The translations under genes were made by a program, and so were the position numbers. A stretch of 40,206 nucleotides of DNA from Methylococcaceae bacterium UBA7658 (GTDB lineage Bacteria; Pseudomonadota; Gammaproteobacteria; Methylococcales; Methylomonadaceae), in the NCBI GenBank assembly GCA_002483425.1, contig DLHW01000044.1, forward strand, positions 1 to 40,206, in the 5' to 3' direction. Each line of letters begins with the position of its first letter. Position 1 is the first letter of the stretch. The notes beneath the pieces are model-generated. The model was given only the letters and a program-made list of their open reading frames with translations. It ran no database searches and had not been told where the DNA came from. Positions 7,228-16,093 of this stretch are shown piece after piece.

Positions 7228-8922
7228 GTGACCGGTAAAATCCCGCGATACTTTATCGACGATTTACTTACCAGAGTTGATATTGTCGATTTAATCGATA
7301 AACATGTCCCCTTAAAGAAAACGGGCGCAAATTATACCGCTCGCTGCCCTTTCCACTCTGAAAAAACGCCCAGTTTTTCGGTAAACCGTAATAAACAGTT
7401 TTTCCATTGTTTCGGGTGCGGCGTTAGCGGTAATGCCATTGGTTTCCTTATGGATTTTAATCATCTGGATTTTGTGGAAGCCGTTGAAGATCTTGCCACC
7501 TTTGCGGGTTTGGCAGTGCCGAGAGAAACGAACGGGCATACACACAGCGAGCCTAATTATAACGCCGTTAAGGATCAATATCAGTTGCTGGAGCAAGCGG
7601 CTGCGTTTTATGTGAATTCGCTTAGGGCCAATTCAGCGGGTAAGAAAGCCGTTGGTTACTTGAAGTCCAGGGGCGTCAACGATGAGCTGGCAAAAGCATT
7701 TATGCTCGGCTATGCGCCGGACGAATGGCAAGCGTTAACCGGCAGATTTGAGCCAAAACTACTCAGCGAAGCGGGCATGGCGATAGAGAAAGACGGTAGG
7801 GTTTATGATCGTTTTCGCGACCGTATTATGTACCCGATTCGCGATAAACGCGGACGAATAGTGGGATTCGGCGGCCGTGTTTTGGATGATTCGCTGCCTA
7901 AATATCTGAACTCTCCCGAAACAGCAGTTTTTCATAAAAGTAAAGAGGTTTACGGGCTGTACGAGTTGCTGAAAAAAGACGGTAAACCTAAGCGTATATT
8001 GGTCGTTGAAGGCTATATGGATGTTATTGCTTTGACAGGGGCTGGCATTCACTATGCTGCCGCTACCCTTGGAACATCGGTTTCGCCAGCACATTTTGAT
8101 TTATTATTCCGGTTTTCCTCTGAACTCGTCTTGTGTTTCGATGGCGATAATGCGGGCAAAATCGCAGCCTGGCGCGCCATGGAGCCCGCTTTCGGGGCAT
8201 TGAAAGACGGCCGGCAAATTCGGATCATGTTGTTGCCCGAGGAGCACGATCCCGACTCGCTGGTGCGTGAAGAAGGTCTGGAAAGATTTACAGAACGGGT
8301 AGGACGCTCGCAGTCTTTGTCCGATTACTTTTTTAGTGTTTTGGTTGAGGGATTAAATCTAAACGAATTGGAAGGACGCTCCCAGGTTGTTAATAAGGCC
8401 AAACCTTATCTGGAAAAACTGCCTCAGAGTGTTTTTCGCGACATGATGTTTGCAAAATTGAACGATTTGGCTCAAGTAAACTCGCTGGATGTTTCGAAGA
8501 AATCGGCTAGACTTACACACAAGCCTTCAGCTACGCCAAAACCGGTTAATCGAATTTTACCCTTGCCAAGACGGGTGCTTGCAATGCTAATTCAATATCC
8601 TGAATTAATAAAGCAAGCCGAGCAAAAGGAAATTATTTGGGAAGACTTGGAATTTCCTGGTATTAATCTGTTCCAACTCATTTTTAACGACATTCTTAAA
8701 AAAAAACCGGGCACCACGGCGGTATTGCTGGAATATTACCGTAATCATCCCAATGAAAAACTAATCAAGACTTTGGCGTCAATAGAATTATTTCCGCAAG
8801 TTCAACAGCTTAATGCCGGATGGCTGGAAATTGAGTTTAACAACGGTTTTGAAAATTTACTCGCGCAAGCTAAAAAAGAAGCCGAGTTTCAAAAATTGCT
8901 TACTAAGGATAAAAAGCATTAA
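7228..8922 (+). CDS. dnaG: DNA primase DnaG
   Basis: DnaG makes the RNA primers for replication. The start is GTG at 7228, giving MTGKIPRYFIDDLLTRVDIV, which aligns with the E. coli N-terminus; the ribosome-binding site is weak, which suits the low expression expected for primase. The 564 residues contain the CHC2 zinc-binding domain (CPFH and CFGCG, residues about 40-64), the catalytic core with KGRIVGFGGRVLDDSLPKYLNSPET, TOPRIM motifs VVEGYMDVIAL and FDGDNAGKIAAWRA, and a diverged helicase-binding C-terminal region (residues about 440-564). It lies 21 bp after yqeY. Cotranscription from the rpsU promoter is expected. Confidence 0.97.
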   Translation: MTGKIPRYFIDDLLTRVDIVDLIDKHVPLKKTGANYTARCPFHSEKTPSFSVNRNKQFFHCFGCGVSGNAIGFLMDFNHLDFVEAVEDLATFAGLAVPRETNGHTHSEPNYNAVKDQYQLLEQAAAFYVNSLRANSAGKKAVGYLKSRGVNDELAKAFMLGYAPDEWQALTGRFEPKLLSEAGMAIEKDGRVYDRFRDRIMYPIRDKRGRIVGFGGRVLDDSLPKYLNSPETAVFHKSKEVYGLYELLKKDGKPKRILVVEGYMDVIALTGAGIHYAAATLGTSVSPAHFDLLFRFSSELVLCFDGDNAGKIAAWRAMEPAFGALKDGRQIRIMLLPEEHDPDSLVREEGLERFTERVGRSQSLSDYFFSVLVEGLNLNELEGRSQVVNKAKPYLEKLPQSVFRDMMFAKLNDLAQVNSLDVSKKSARLTHKPSATPKPVNRILPLPRRVLAMLIQYPELIKQAEQKEIIWEDLEFPGINLFQLIFNDILKKKPGTTAVLLEYYRNHPNEKLIKTLASIELFPQVQQLNAGWLEIEFNNGFENLLAQAKKEAEFQKLLTKDKKH

Positions 8923-9026
8923 AAGGGAAAAATAGAACACATGAAGTCATGCTTTTTTATATTTTTTGTAATATAATTTCCTGTTGGCTCAGGTAGGAAG
9001 TTCCATTAGGTAAATGTGAGTAACGT
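8923..9026 (+). promoter_or_regulatory. dnaG-rpoD intergenic segment with possible terminator and rpoD promoter
   Basis: A short hairpin CATGA-AG-TCATG (8939-8950) followed by a T-run could attenuate readthrough from dnaG. TATAAT at 8972-8977 could be the -10 of a local rpoD promoter, but no good -35 is visible. Both calls are tentative. Confidence 0.35.
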
Positions 9027-10829
9027 ATGAATGATCAGCAGTCGCAACTTAGACAATTAATAGCGAAAGGTAAGGTTCAAGGCTACTTAACCTATTCCGA
9101 AGTGAACGACCATTTACCAAGCGATATTGCCGATCCAGAGCAAATCGAGGAGTTTATCGGCACCATTAACGATTTGGGTATCCAAGTTTATGAATCGGCG
9201 CCGGACGATGATTCACTTATTACCGATTCCGCCACGGTCACTGCCGACGACGAAGACGCCGAGGAAGTCGCCGCTTTGGCCTCAGTCGATAGCGAATTTG
9301 GCCGTACCACCGACCCGGTTCGTATGTACATGAGAGAAATGGGTTCGGTAGAGTTATTGACGCGCGCCGACGAACTGAAAATTGCTAAGCGGATAGAGGA
9401 AGGTCATCAACAGCTTGTCAAAGCCATTTCACGTTCCTGTGTCGTTGTCGAAGATGTATTACAGTCTTTCGATGCCATTTCGGAAGAAGAGAGCGGTATC
9501 CGATTAACCGATTTAATCTCCGGTTTTGCCGATTTTAGCGAGCCTGATGATTTATTCACCAATCAATCGGCTAGCGACGCCGTCGAAGTGGCTAGTCCGG
9601 AAGACGATTTGAAAGGACTTAGCTATGAAGAAGTTAAGGAAAAAATTGATCAGTTAAAAGAACAGTTAAAGTGTGCAACCGAAGCCATTAGCCGGCATGG
9701 ATATGCAAGCGAAAACACAGAGAGCGAGTTCGCGTCTTTAGCCGGTATATTCATGGAATTTAAATGGACGCCGCAATATCTGAAAAAGCTGTCATCGATT
9801 ATTCCAGATGGTGTTCTTGCTGTTCGCGAACAAGAACGGATAATTCATGAGGTCTTTGTAAAAAAGGCTAAAATGCCGCGTCATGATTTTATTGCTTCCT
9901 ACTCTGAAAATGAAACCCGTCAAAATTGGCTGGATCAGTATTTGGAAGAAGGCAATCCATACGCTAGCGTAGTAAAAGAATATGAAAAAGATATCCGGAA
10001 AGCGCAAAAAATATTAGCCGATATAGAAACTCGATACGGCCTAACGATAGGCGCTTTAAAAGATATAAACCGCCGTATATCGATCGGTGAAGCAAAAGCG
10101 AGGCGCGCCAAAAAGGAAATGATCGAGGCGAATTTACGCTTAGTTATTTCGATTGCGAAAAAATACACTAACCGCGGTCTGCAATTTTTGGATTTGATCC
10201 AGGAAGGCAATATCGGCCTGATGAAAGCGGTCGATAAATTCGAATACCGGCGCGGATATAAATTTTCGACTTACGCAACCTGGTGGATCAGGCAAGCGAT
10301 CACCCGCTCCATCGCCGATCAAGCAAGGACGATCCGGATTCCGGTGCATATGATCGAAACGATCAATAAATTGAACCGGATATCCAGGCAGATATTACAA
10401 GAGCTGGGCCGTGAAGCGACGCCGGAAGAGTTGGCGGTGCGGATGGAAATGCCTGAAGATAAGGTCCGCAAAGTCTTGAAGATCGCCAAGGAACCGATCT
10501 CGATGGAAACGCCGATCGGTGACGATGAAGATTCGCATTTAGGGGACTTTATCGAAGACGCCAGAGTGCTTTCGCCGGTTGAAGCCGCTACTATCGCGGG
10601 TTTGCGCGAATCGACCCAGAATGTGCTAGCAGGACTGACGGCGCGGGAGGCTAAAGTGCTTCGTATGCGTTTCGGTATCAATATGAATACCGACCATACC
10701 TTGGAAGAAGTCGGCAAGCAATTCGACGTAACCAGAGAACGAATCCGCCAAATTGAAGCGAAAGCGCTTAGAAAACTTCGTCATCCTTCCAGGTCGGAAC
10801 AATTGAGATGTTTTCTTGATGGCGAATAA
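9027..10829 (+). CDS. rpoD: RNA polymerase primary sigma factor RpoD (sigma-70)
   Basis: This is the housekeeping sigma factor that directs core RNA polymerase to -10/-35 promoters. The 600 residues show region 1.1 (QLRQLIAKGKVQGYLTYSEV), region 1.2 (DPVRMYMREMGSVELLTR), a long non-conserved region, region 2 (NLRLVISIAKKYTNRGLQFLDLIQEGNIGLMKAVDKFEYRRGYKFSTYATWWIRQAI in consecutive blocks), region 3 (RIPVHMIETINKL) and region 4 (LEEVGKQFDVTRERIRQIEAKALRKLRHP). The length is close to the 613 of E. coli. The last gene of the operon is followed directly by a tRNA gene. Confidence 0.99.
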   Translation: MNDQQSQLRQLIAKGKVQGYLTYSEVNDHLPSDIADPEQIEEFIGTINDLGIQVYESAPDDDSLITDSATVTADDEDAEEVAALASVDSEFGRTTDPVRMYMREMGSVELLTRADELKIAKRIEEGHQQLVKAISRSCVVVEDVLQSFDAISEEESGIRLTDLISGFADFSEPDDLFTNQSASDAVEVASPEDDLKGLSYEEVKEKIDQLKEQLKCATEAISRHGYASENTESEFASLAGIFMEFKWTPQYLKKLSSIIPDGVLAVREQERIIHEVFVKKAKMPRHDFIASYSENETRQNWLDQYLEEGNPYASVVKEYEKDIRKAQKILADIETRYGLTIGALKDINRRISIGEAKARRAKKEMIEANLRLVISIAKKYTNRGLQFLDLIQEGNIGLMKAVDKFEYRRGYKFSTYATWWIRQAITRSIADQARTIRIPVHMIETINKLNRISRQILQELGREATPEELAVRMEMPEDKVRKVLKIAKEPISMETPIGDDEDSHLGDFIEDARVLSPVEAATIAGLRESTQNVLAGLTAREAKVLRMRFGINMNTDHTLEEVGKQFDVTRERIRQIEAKALRKLRHPSRSEQLRCFLDGE

Positions 10830-10838
10830 ATAATCATG

Positions 10839-10915
10839 GGGCCCTTAGCTCAGTTGGTTAGAGCGTCCGACTCATAATCGGCAGGTCGTAGGTTCAAGTC
10901 CTACAGGGCCCACCA
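10839..10915 (+). tRNA. ileX: tRNA-Ile2 with anticodon CAU (lysidine type)
   Basis: The 77-nt gene folds into a full cloverleaf: acceptor GGGCCCU/AGGGCCC, D-arm GCUC/GAGC, anticodon loop CUCAUAA with anticodon CAU, T-arm with GGUUCAAGUCC, and an encoded CCA. A CAU anticodon can mean initiator Met, elongator Met or Ile2. The acceptor stem and the GACUCAUAAUC anticodon arm are like E. coli ileX and unlike metT, and ileX also sits near rpoD in E. coli. C34 would then be changed to lysidine by TilS to read AUA. Elongator tRNA-Met is the alternative. Confidence 0.93.
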
Positions 10916-10925
10916 TAAATCAATC

Positions 10926-10947
10926 AAGGCTGCGTTTGCAGCCTTTT
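10926..10947 (+). terminator. Intrinsic terminator after the tRNA gene
   Basis: AAGGCTGC and GCAGCCTT form a perfect 8-bp stem with a 4-nt GTTT loop, followed by further T residues. It ends the rpoD/tRNA transcript 27 bases before metK. Confidence 0.85.
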
Positions 10948-10982
10948 ATCTATTAGTTTCTTTTTTAACAAAGGTGGTTAAT

Positions 10983-12143
10983 GTGAGCGACAACTTCATA
11001 TTTACGTCGGAATCCGTATCGGAAGGGCATCCGGACAAGGTGGCCGACCAGATTTCCGATGCCGTGCTTGACGCCCTGTTGGCGCAAGATCCCCGTTCCC
11101 GCGTAGCCTGCGAAACATTGGTCAAAACCGGCATGGTGATACTAGCCGGTGAAATCACGACAAATGCTTGGGTGGATACGGAAGAATTAGTGCGGAAAGT
11201 TGTCTGCGATATTGGTTATGACCACGGTGATATAGGTTTCGACGGGAACAGTTGCGCGGTTTTGAATGCGATCGGAAAACAATCCGCCGATATTGCGCTG
11301 GGTGTGGATGAAGGCGAAAATCACGAACAAGGTGCAGGCGACCAAGGTTTGATGTTTGGATACGCGTCCAATGAAACCGACGTGTTGATGCCGGCCCCAA
11401 TTACCTATTCCCATCTCTTGGTCAAACGCCAGGCTGAAGTCCGTAAAAATAAGACGCTGCCGTGGCTTCGTCCCGACGCCAAAAGTCAGATTACCTTCCG
11501 CTACGAAAATAACAAACCGGTAGCCATTGAAGCGGTTGTTTTATCGACCCAGCATTCGCCGGAAATCAATGCGAAGGCCATTTATGAAGCCGTCATGGAC
11601 GAAATCATCTTGCCGGTCTTGCCGAAAGAATGGCTGCATAAGGACACCAAATATTTCATTAACCCGACCGGTAATTTCGTGATCGGCGGGCCGGTTGGCG
11701 ACTGCGGATTGACAGGCCGTAAAATTATCGTGGATTCCTACGGCGGTATGGCAAGACACGGCGGCGGCGCTTTTTCCGGTAAAGACCCGTCGAAAGTCGA
11801 CCGCTCAGCCGCCTACATGGCGCGTTATGTAGCAAAAAATATCGTCGCTGCGGGCTTGGCCGATCGCTGCGAAATCCAAGTGTCTTACGCCATCGGTGTG
11901 GCGGAACCGACTTCAATCAGCGTTGAAACGTTCGGTACCGGAAAGTTGGCCGAAGACCGGCTGGTGCAAATCGTGCGCGAGCATTTCGATTTAAGGCCGA
12001 AAGGTTTGATTGCGATGCTAGGTCTATTGAAGCCGATTTACCAAGCAACCGCTTCGTACGGTCACTTTGGCCGGACTGAAGACACTTTTAGCTGGGAAAA
12101 AACAGACAAAATAGAGGCGTTAAAAGATGCAGCTGGCCTATAA
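10983..12143 (+). CDS. metK: S-adenosylmethionine synthetase MetK
   Basis: MetK makes S-adenosylmethionine from methionine and ATP. The open frame begins at a GTG at 10974, but the GTG at 10983 is preferred: AAAGGTGG ends five bases before it, and it gives MSDNFIFTSESVSEGHPDKV, matching the family N-terminus. The 386 residues include GHPDK, the ATP-binding GAGDQGLMFGYA (about residue 118), GGPxGDCGLTGRKIIVDSYGG, and the P-loop-like GGGAFSGKD. The length is standard. It is followed by ahcY with a 22-bp gap, so the two steps of the activated-methyl cycle are coupled. Confidence 0.98.
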   Translation: MSDNFIFTSESVSEGHPDKVADQISDAVLDALLAQDPRSRVACETLVKTGMVILAGEITTNAWVDTEELVRKVVCDIGYDHGDIGFDGNSCAVLNAIGKQSADIALGVDEGENHEQGAGDQGLMFGYASNETDVLMPAPITYSHLLVKRQAEVRKNKTLPWLRPDAKSQITFRYENNKPVAIEAVVLSTQHSPEINAKAIYEAVMDEIILPVLPKEWLHKDTKYFINPTGNFVIGGPVGDCGLTGRKIIVDSYGGMARHGGGAFSGKDPSKVDRSAAYMARYVAKNIVAAGLADRCEIQVSYAIGVAEPTSISVETFGTGKLAEDRLVQIVREHFDLRPKGLIAMLGLLKPIYQATASYGHFGRTEDTFSWEKTDKIEALKDAAGL

Positions 12144-12165
12144 CACTAAAATCGCAGGAACAGAA

Positions 12166-13458
12166 ATGAGCGGAAAAGACTTCAAAATCGCAGATATTGC
12201 TCTAGCCGAATGGGGCCGGAAGGAAATCAACATTGCCGAAACCGAAATGCCGGGTTTGATGGCGTTACGCAAAGAATTCGGTTCGCAACAGCCCTTAGAA
12301 GGCGCTCGTATCGCCGGTTGTTTGCACATGACCATTCAGACGGCGGTGTTGATCGAGACGCTGACTGCGTTGGGTGCGGAAGTGCGCTGGTCATCCTGCA
12401 ATATTTTTTCGACCCAAGATCATGCGGCAGCGGCGATAGCGGCGGCAGGCATCCCGGTTTTCGCCTGGAAAGGCGAAACCGAAGCCGAAGCCGATTGGTG
12501 TATCGAGCAAACCATTATCGGTCCCAACGGTTGGCGTCCGAATATGATCCTGGACGACGGCGGCGATTTGACCAACATGATGCATGACAAATTTCCCGAA
12601 TTGATGGCGGGAGTAAAAGGGTTGTCGGAAGAAACCACGACAGGCGTATTGCGTTTGTACGAACGGGTGGCCAAAGGCACATTGAGAGTTCCGGCGATTA
12701 ACGTTAACGACTCCGTCACCAAATCCAAATTCGATAACCTTTACGGCTGCCGCGAATCCTTGGTTGACGGCATCAAACGCGCAACTGATGTCATGGTGGC
12801 CGGAAAAATTGCGGTGGTCTGCGGTTACGGCGATGTCGGCAAAGGTTGCGCGCAATCCCTGCGCGGCTTGGGTGCTACCGTATGGATTACTGAAATCGAT
12901 CCGATTTGCGCCTTGCAAGCCGCAATGGAAGGCTATCGCGTGGTGACGATGGAAGAAGCCGCTCCAGTCGCCAACATTTTCGTGACCGCGACCGGTAACG
13001 TCAGCGTGATTACGCACGAACACATGCTGGCGATGAAGGATCAGGCCATTGTATGCAACATCGGACACTTCGATTCCGAAATCGAGATTGCCAAGATTCG
13101 CCAATACCAATGGGAAAATATCAAACCGCAAGTGGATCACGTAATTTTCCCGGACGGCAAACGTTTGATTATTCTGGCGGAGGGACGTTTGGTGAACCTG
13201 GGTTGCGCAACCGGCCATCCGAGTTTTGTGATGTCCAATTCTTTCTGCAATCAAGTGTTGGCGCAGCTCGAGTTGTGGCAGAATGCGGCGAATTATAAAA
13301 GCGACGTTTATATTTTGCCGAAGAAACTAGACGAAAAAGTGGCGAAATCGCATCTCGACCAAATCGGCGTAAAATTAACTAAGCTGACGGAACAACAGGC
13401 CAGCTATATCAATGTGCCGGTGGAAGGTCCTTACAAATCGGAACATTACCGTTATTAA
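12166..13458 (+). CDS. ahcY: S-adenosylhomocysteine hydrolase AhcY
   Basis: AhcY splits S-adenosylhomocysteine, the product inhibitor of methyltransferases, into adenosine and homocysteine, using bound NAD. The ATG at 12166 is preferred because AGGA lies about eight bases before it; an in-frame ATG at 12127 would add 13 residues and overlap metK. The 430 residues show the substrate region (HMTIQTAVLIETL, WSSCNIFSTQDHAAAAI), NVNDSVTKSKFDNLYGCRES, the NAD fold GYGDVGKGCAQSL, CNIGHFDSEI, and the C-terminal KSEHYRY. Its presence implies the one-step SAH route rather than Pfs/LuxS. Confidence 0.98.
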   Translation: MSGKDFKIADIALAEWGRKEINIAETEMPGLMALRKEFGSQQPLEGARIAGCLHMTIQTAVLIETLTALGAEVRWSSCNIFSTQDHAAAAIAAAGIPVFAWKGETEAEADWCIEQTIIGPNGWRPNMILDDGGDLTNMMHDKFPELMAGVKGLSEETTTGVLRLYERVAKGTLRVPAINVNDSVTKSKFDNLYGCRESLVDGIKRATDVMVAGKIAVVCGYGDVGKGCAQSLRGLGATVWITEIDPICALQAAMEGYRVVTMEEAAPVANIFVTATGNVSVITHEHMLAMKDQAIVCNIGHFDSEIEIAKIRQYQWENIKPQVDHVIFPDGKRLIILAEGRLVNLGCATGHPSFVMSNSFCNQVLAQLELWQNAANYKSDVYILPKKLDEKVAKSHLDQIGVKLTKLTEQQASYINVPVEGPYKSEHYRY

Positions 13459-13486
13459 GCGCTTTATTACCGGTTAAACTGTCGGC

Positions 13487-13509
13487 AAGGGCGCAGGTAA
13501 TGCGCCTTT
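13487..13509 (+). terminator. Terminator-like hairpin between ahcY and metF
   Basis: AAGGGCGCA and TGCGCCTTT form a 9-bp stem with one G-U pair and a GGTAA loop, followed by a T-rich stretch. It starts 28 bases after the ahcY stop, which suggests metF is at least partly transcribed on its own. No SAH-riboswitch-like sequence was recognised in this gap. Confidence 0.65.
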
Positions 13510-13579
13510 GTTGTATTGGATGCCCCAAAATGCAGACCGTCGGACCGGTATAGTTTGAAAACTCCGTGAAGAAACTACC

Positions 13580-14413
13580 ATGCCTACAACAAAATTATAT
13601 AGTTTTGAGTTTTATCCGCCGAAAACGCCGGAAGGCGAAGAGAGCCTTAAAGCTGTCCAACACAAGCTTTCGGCGCTCAATCCCGATTTTTTTTCGGTAA
13701 CTTTCGGCGCCGGCGGTTCGACCAGGGATAAGACCTTCGATACCGTGGTCGCTATTCAAAACAAAGGCATTCAAGCCGCGCCCCATTTGTCCTGCGTGGC
13801 TTCGACGAAAGAAAATATCCGCGAAATCCTCAATGTTTATAAAAGCAATGGTATTTCGCGGATCGTCGCCTTGCGCGGCGATTTGCCGTCCGGCATGATG
13901 TCGGCGGGGGAGTTCCGCTACGCGAACGAACTCGTTGAATTCATCCGGCAGGAAACCGGCGATTACTTCCAGATCCATGTCGCCGCTTATCCCGAAGTAC
14001 ACCCGCAAGCACCGAGCGCCGCGGAAGATTTTAATAATTTCAAGCGTAAAGTCGATGCGGGAGCCGATGCAGCCATTACTCAATATTTTTACAATGCCGA
14101 AGCTTATTTTTACTTCCTCGACTTGTGCGAAAAGAATGGCATAACCATCCCCATCGTTCCCGGCATCATGCCGATCACGCAATATGCCCAGTTGTTCAGG
14201 TTTTCTGAAATGTGCGGGGCCGATATTCCGCGCTGGTTGCGCAAACGCCTGGAAGGGTTTGGCGACGACCGTGCCGCCATTCAAGCTTTTGGTTTGGATT
14301 TGGTCGGTAAACTTTGCCAGCGATTAATTGACGGCGGCGCGCCCGGCTTGCATTTTTACACCATGAACCAAGCTGCGCCAACCTTATCGATTTTGGAACG
14401 GGTCCAAAGCTAG
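13580..14413 (+). CDS. metF: Methylenetetrahydrofolate reductase MetF
   Basis: MetF is an FAD enzyme reducing 5,10-methylene-THF to 5-methyl-THF, the methyl donor for methionine synthesis. The 277 residues contain YSFEFYPPKTPEGEESL with the catalytic Glu near residue 10, FFSVTFGAGGSTRDKT, APHLSCVASTKENI, RIVALRGDLP, the HPQAPSAAEDF loop, DAAITQYFYNAEAYF and VPGIMPI. The TIM-barrel order and length are standard. With metK and ahcY it completes a methyl-cycle cluster. It converges on phoU, 106 bp away, where no strong terminator was seen. Confidence 0.97.
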   Translation: MPTTKLYSFEFYPPKTPEGEESLKAVQHKLSALNPDFFSVTFGAGGSTRDKTFDTVVAIQNKGIQAAPHLSCVASTKENIREILNVYKSNGISRIVALRGDLPSGMMSAGEFRYANELVEFIRQETGDYFQIHVAAYPEVHPQAPSAAEDFNNFKRKVDAGADAAITQYFYNAEAYFYFLDLCEKNGITIPIVPGIMPITQYAQLFRFSEMCGADIPRWLRKRLEGFGDDRAAIQAFGLDLVGKLCQRLIDGGAPGLHFYTMNQAAPTLSILERVQS

Positions 14414-14519
14414 CGATTTCGCGTATTGCCCAATGGAAAACTAAGCGTAAGCCTTCATTTTTGCGGATGGCTAAAAAGTAATACCGAAGAAGATCGTTGC
14501 GATTTTACGAAACGCGCTT

Positions 14520-15239
14520 TTATTCGCCTTTGACTTTTTTTTCCAGTTCCGCTTGACTGATGTGGCGGACATCCTCGCCTTTGATAATATACACGAGATG
14601 TTCGCAAATATTGCAAGCATGATCGCCGATCCGCTCCAAGGAACGAACAGCCCATAATACGTTCAATGTACGGGTAATATTCCTTGGATCTTCCATCATA
14701 TAGGTGATTTGCTGCCGGATAATGCTGGCGTATTCCCGGTCTACGCTTTCGTCTTTTCCGGTAATCGCCGGAACCTGGTCGAGCGTCATCCTGGCGAATG
14801 CATCCAAAGAGTCATGCAGCATGGTCCGTACCAGATCGGCCATGTGTTTGATTTCGTAGTATGGATCGTTTTTGCTGCCCTCTATATCCGATATGTAAAT
14901 GGCCATTTTGGCGATGTATTCGGCCATGTCGCCGACCCGTTCCAGTTCGTTGATAATCTTGAGGACAGCCAGCAAAAGCCTGAGATCGAAAGCGGTCGGC
15001 TGGCGGAGCGCCATGATTTGAGTGCATTCCCGGTCCAACATGATTTCCATGTTATCGATCTGATTATCCTGTTTGATAACCTGTTCGGCCAATTCCTGGT
15101 CGGAAGTCGTGAAAGCCTTGATCGCAAGTTCGATTTGCTCTTCGACTAGGCCGCCCATGGTTAAGACGTGGTTGCGGATGTCTTCGATTTCCCTGTTGAA
15201 TTGTTCCGAGATGTGGTGCCCGATATTGGTGTTGTCCAT
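14520..15239 (-). CDS. phoU: Phosphate signalling protein PhoU
   Basis: PhoU links the Pst transporter to the PhoR kinase and represses the Pho regulon when phosphate is plentiful. The 239 residues form two PhoU helical repeats. Features include the N-terminal ISEQFNREIEDIRNHVLTMGGLVE and the metal-binding repeats (ELERVGDMAEYIAKMA near residue 90 and SLERIGDHACNICEHLVY near 205). It is the last gene of the pst cluster, 15 bp after pstB. Confidence 0.97.
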   Translation of the reverse strand: MDNTNIGHHISEQFNREIEDIRNHVLTMGGLVEEQIELAIKAFTTSDQELAEQVIKQDNQIDNMEIMLDRECTQIMALRQPTAFDLRLLLAVLKIINELERVGDMAEYIAKMAIYISDIEGSKNDPYYEIKHMADLVRTMLHDSLDAFARMTLDQVPAITGKDESVDREYASIIRQQITYMMEDPRNITRTLNVLWAVRSLERIGDHACNICEHLVYIIKGEDVRHISQAELEKKVKGE

Positions 15240-15254
15240 TGAGTTTCTCCTAAC

Positions 15255-16088
15255 TTAACCGTAACGTCCGGTAATATAGTCTTCGGTCTGTTTCTTTTTA
15301 GGGTTGGTAAATAACTGGCTGGTGTTGCCTATTTCAATTAAATCGCCCATGTACATGAATGCAGTATAATCCGAAACGCGGGCCGCTTGCTGCATGTTGT
15401 GCGTGACGATAACGATGGTGTACTTCTCTTTAAGCTCGTTGATTAATTCTTCGATCTTGAGTGTTGAAATAGGGTCAAGCGCCGATGCCGGTTCGTCCAG
15501 CAGCAATATTTCTGGCTCGATCGCGATAGCCCTGGCAATGACCAACCGTTGTTGCTGACCGCCGGATAAACCTAGCGCATTATCGTTAAGTCTTTCTTTC
15601 ACTTCATCCCATAAAGCTGCGCCACGCAGGGCGTTTTCGACGGTTTCTTCCAGCGTTCGTTTATCGTTGATGCCTTGAATGCGAAGCCCGTAAGCCACGT
15701 TTTCAAAAATGGATTTCGGGAAGGGATTGGGTTTTTGGAACACCATTCCGACTCGCCGCCGCAAGGCTGCTACGTTCACCGGTTTGTCGTAGATATTTTC
15801 ATTGTCCAGCAGGATTTTACCTTCGATTCTGGCGCTATCGACCAGGTCGTTCATGCGGTTAATACAGCGTAAAAGGGTCGATTTACCGCACCCGCTTGGT
15901 CCGATATAGGCGGTGACCTTTTTCTTGGGAATCTCCATGCTAATATTGTGCAAAGCCTGTTTGGAGCCGTAAAACAAGTTCAGGTTTTCAATCTTGATAG
16001 CGATTTCCATTTTTCCAGGATCGTTATCTTTGCCGCGTAATATTGAATTCATATCAATTGCGTGGGTACGCGCTTGTTCAGCACTCAT
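15255..16088 (-). CDS. pstB: Phosphate ABC transporter ATP-binding protein PstB
   Basis: PstB hydrolyses ATP to drive phosphate import. The 277-residue frame has Walker A GPSGCGKST (residues 63-71), signature LSGGQQQR, Walker B ILLLDEPASALDP and the H-loop IVTHNMQQAARVSDYTAFMY. The N-terminus is about 25 residues longer than usual; translation from Met27 (MEIAIKIENLNLFYG) would give the common length, so the start is open. It follows pstA after 5 bp. Confidence 0.97.
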   Translation of the reverse strand: MSAEQARTHAIDMNSILRGKDNDPGKMEIAIKIENLNLFYGSKQALHNISMEIPKKKVTAYIGPSGCGKSTLLRCINRMNDLVDSARIEGKILLDNENIYDKPVNVAALRRRVGMVFQKPNPFPKSIFENVAYGLRIQGINDKRTLEETVENALRGAALWDEVKERLNDNALGLSGGQQQRLVIARAIAIEPEILLLDEPASALDPISTLKIEELINELKEKYTIVIVTHNMQQAARVSDYTAFMYMGDLIEIGNTSQLFTNPKKKQTEDYITGRYG

Positions 16089-16093
16089 GATGT

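Noticed and set aside
12391..13254. Long minus-strand frame (287 codons) inside ahcY
   Set aside because: It lies wholly within the strongly conserved ahcY gene on the other strand and has composition-driven residues; a shadow.
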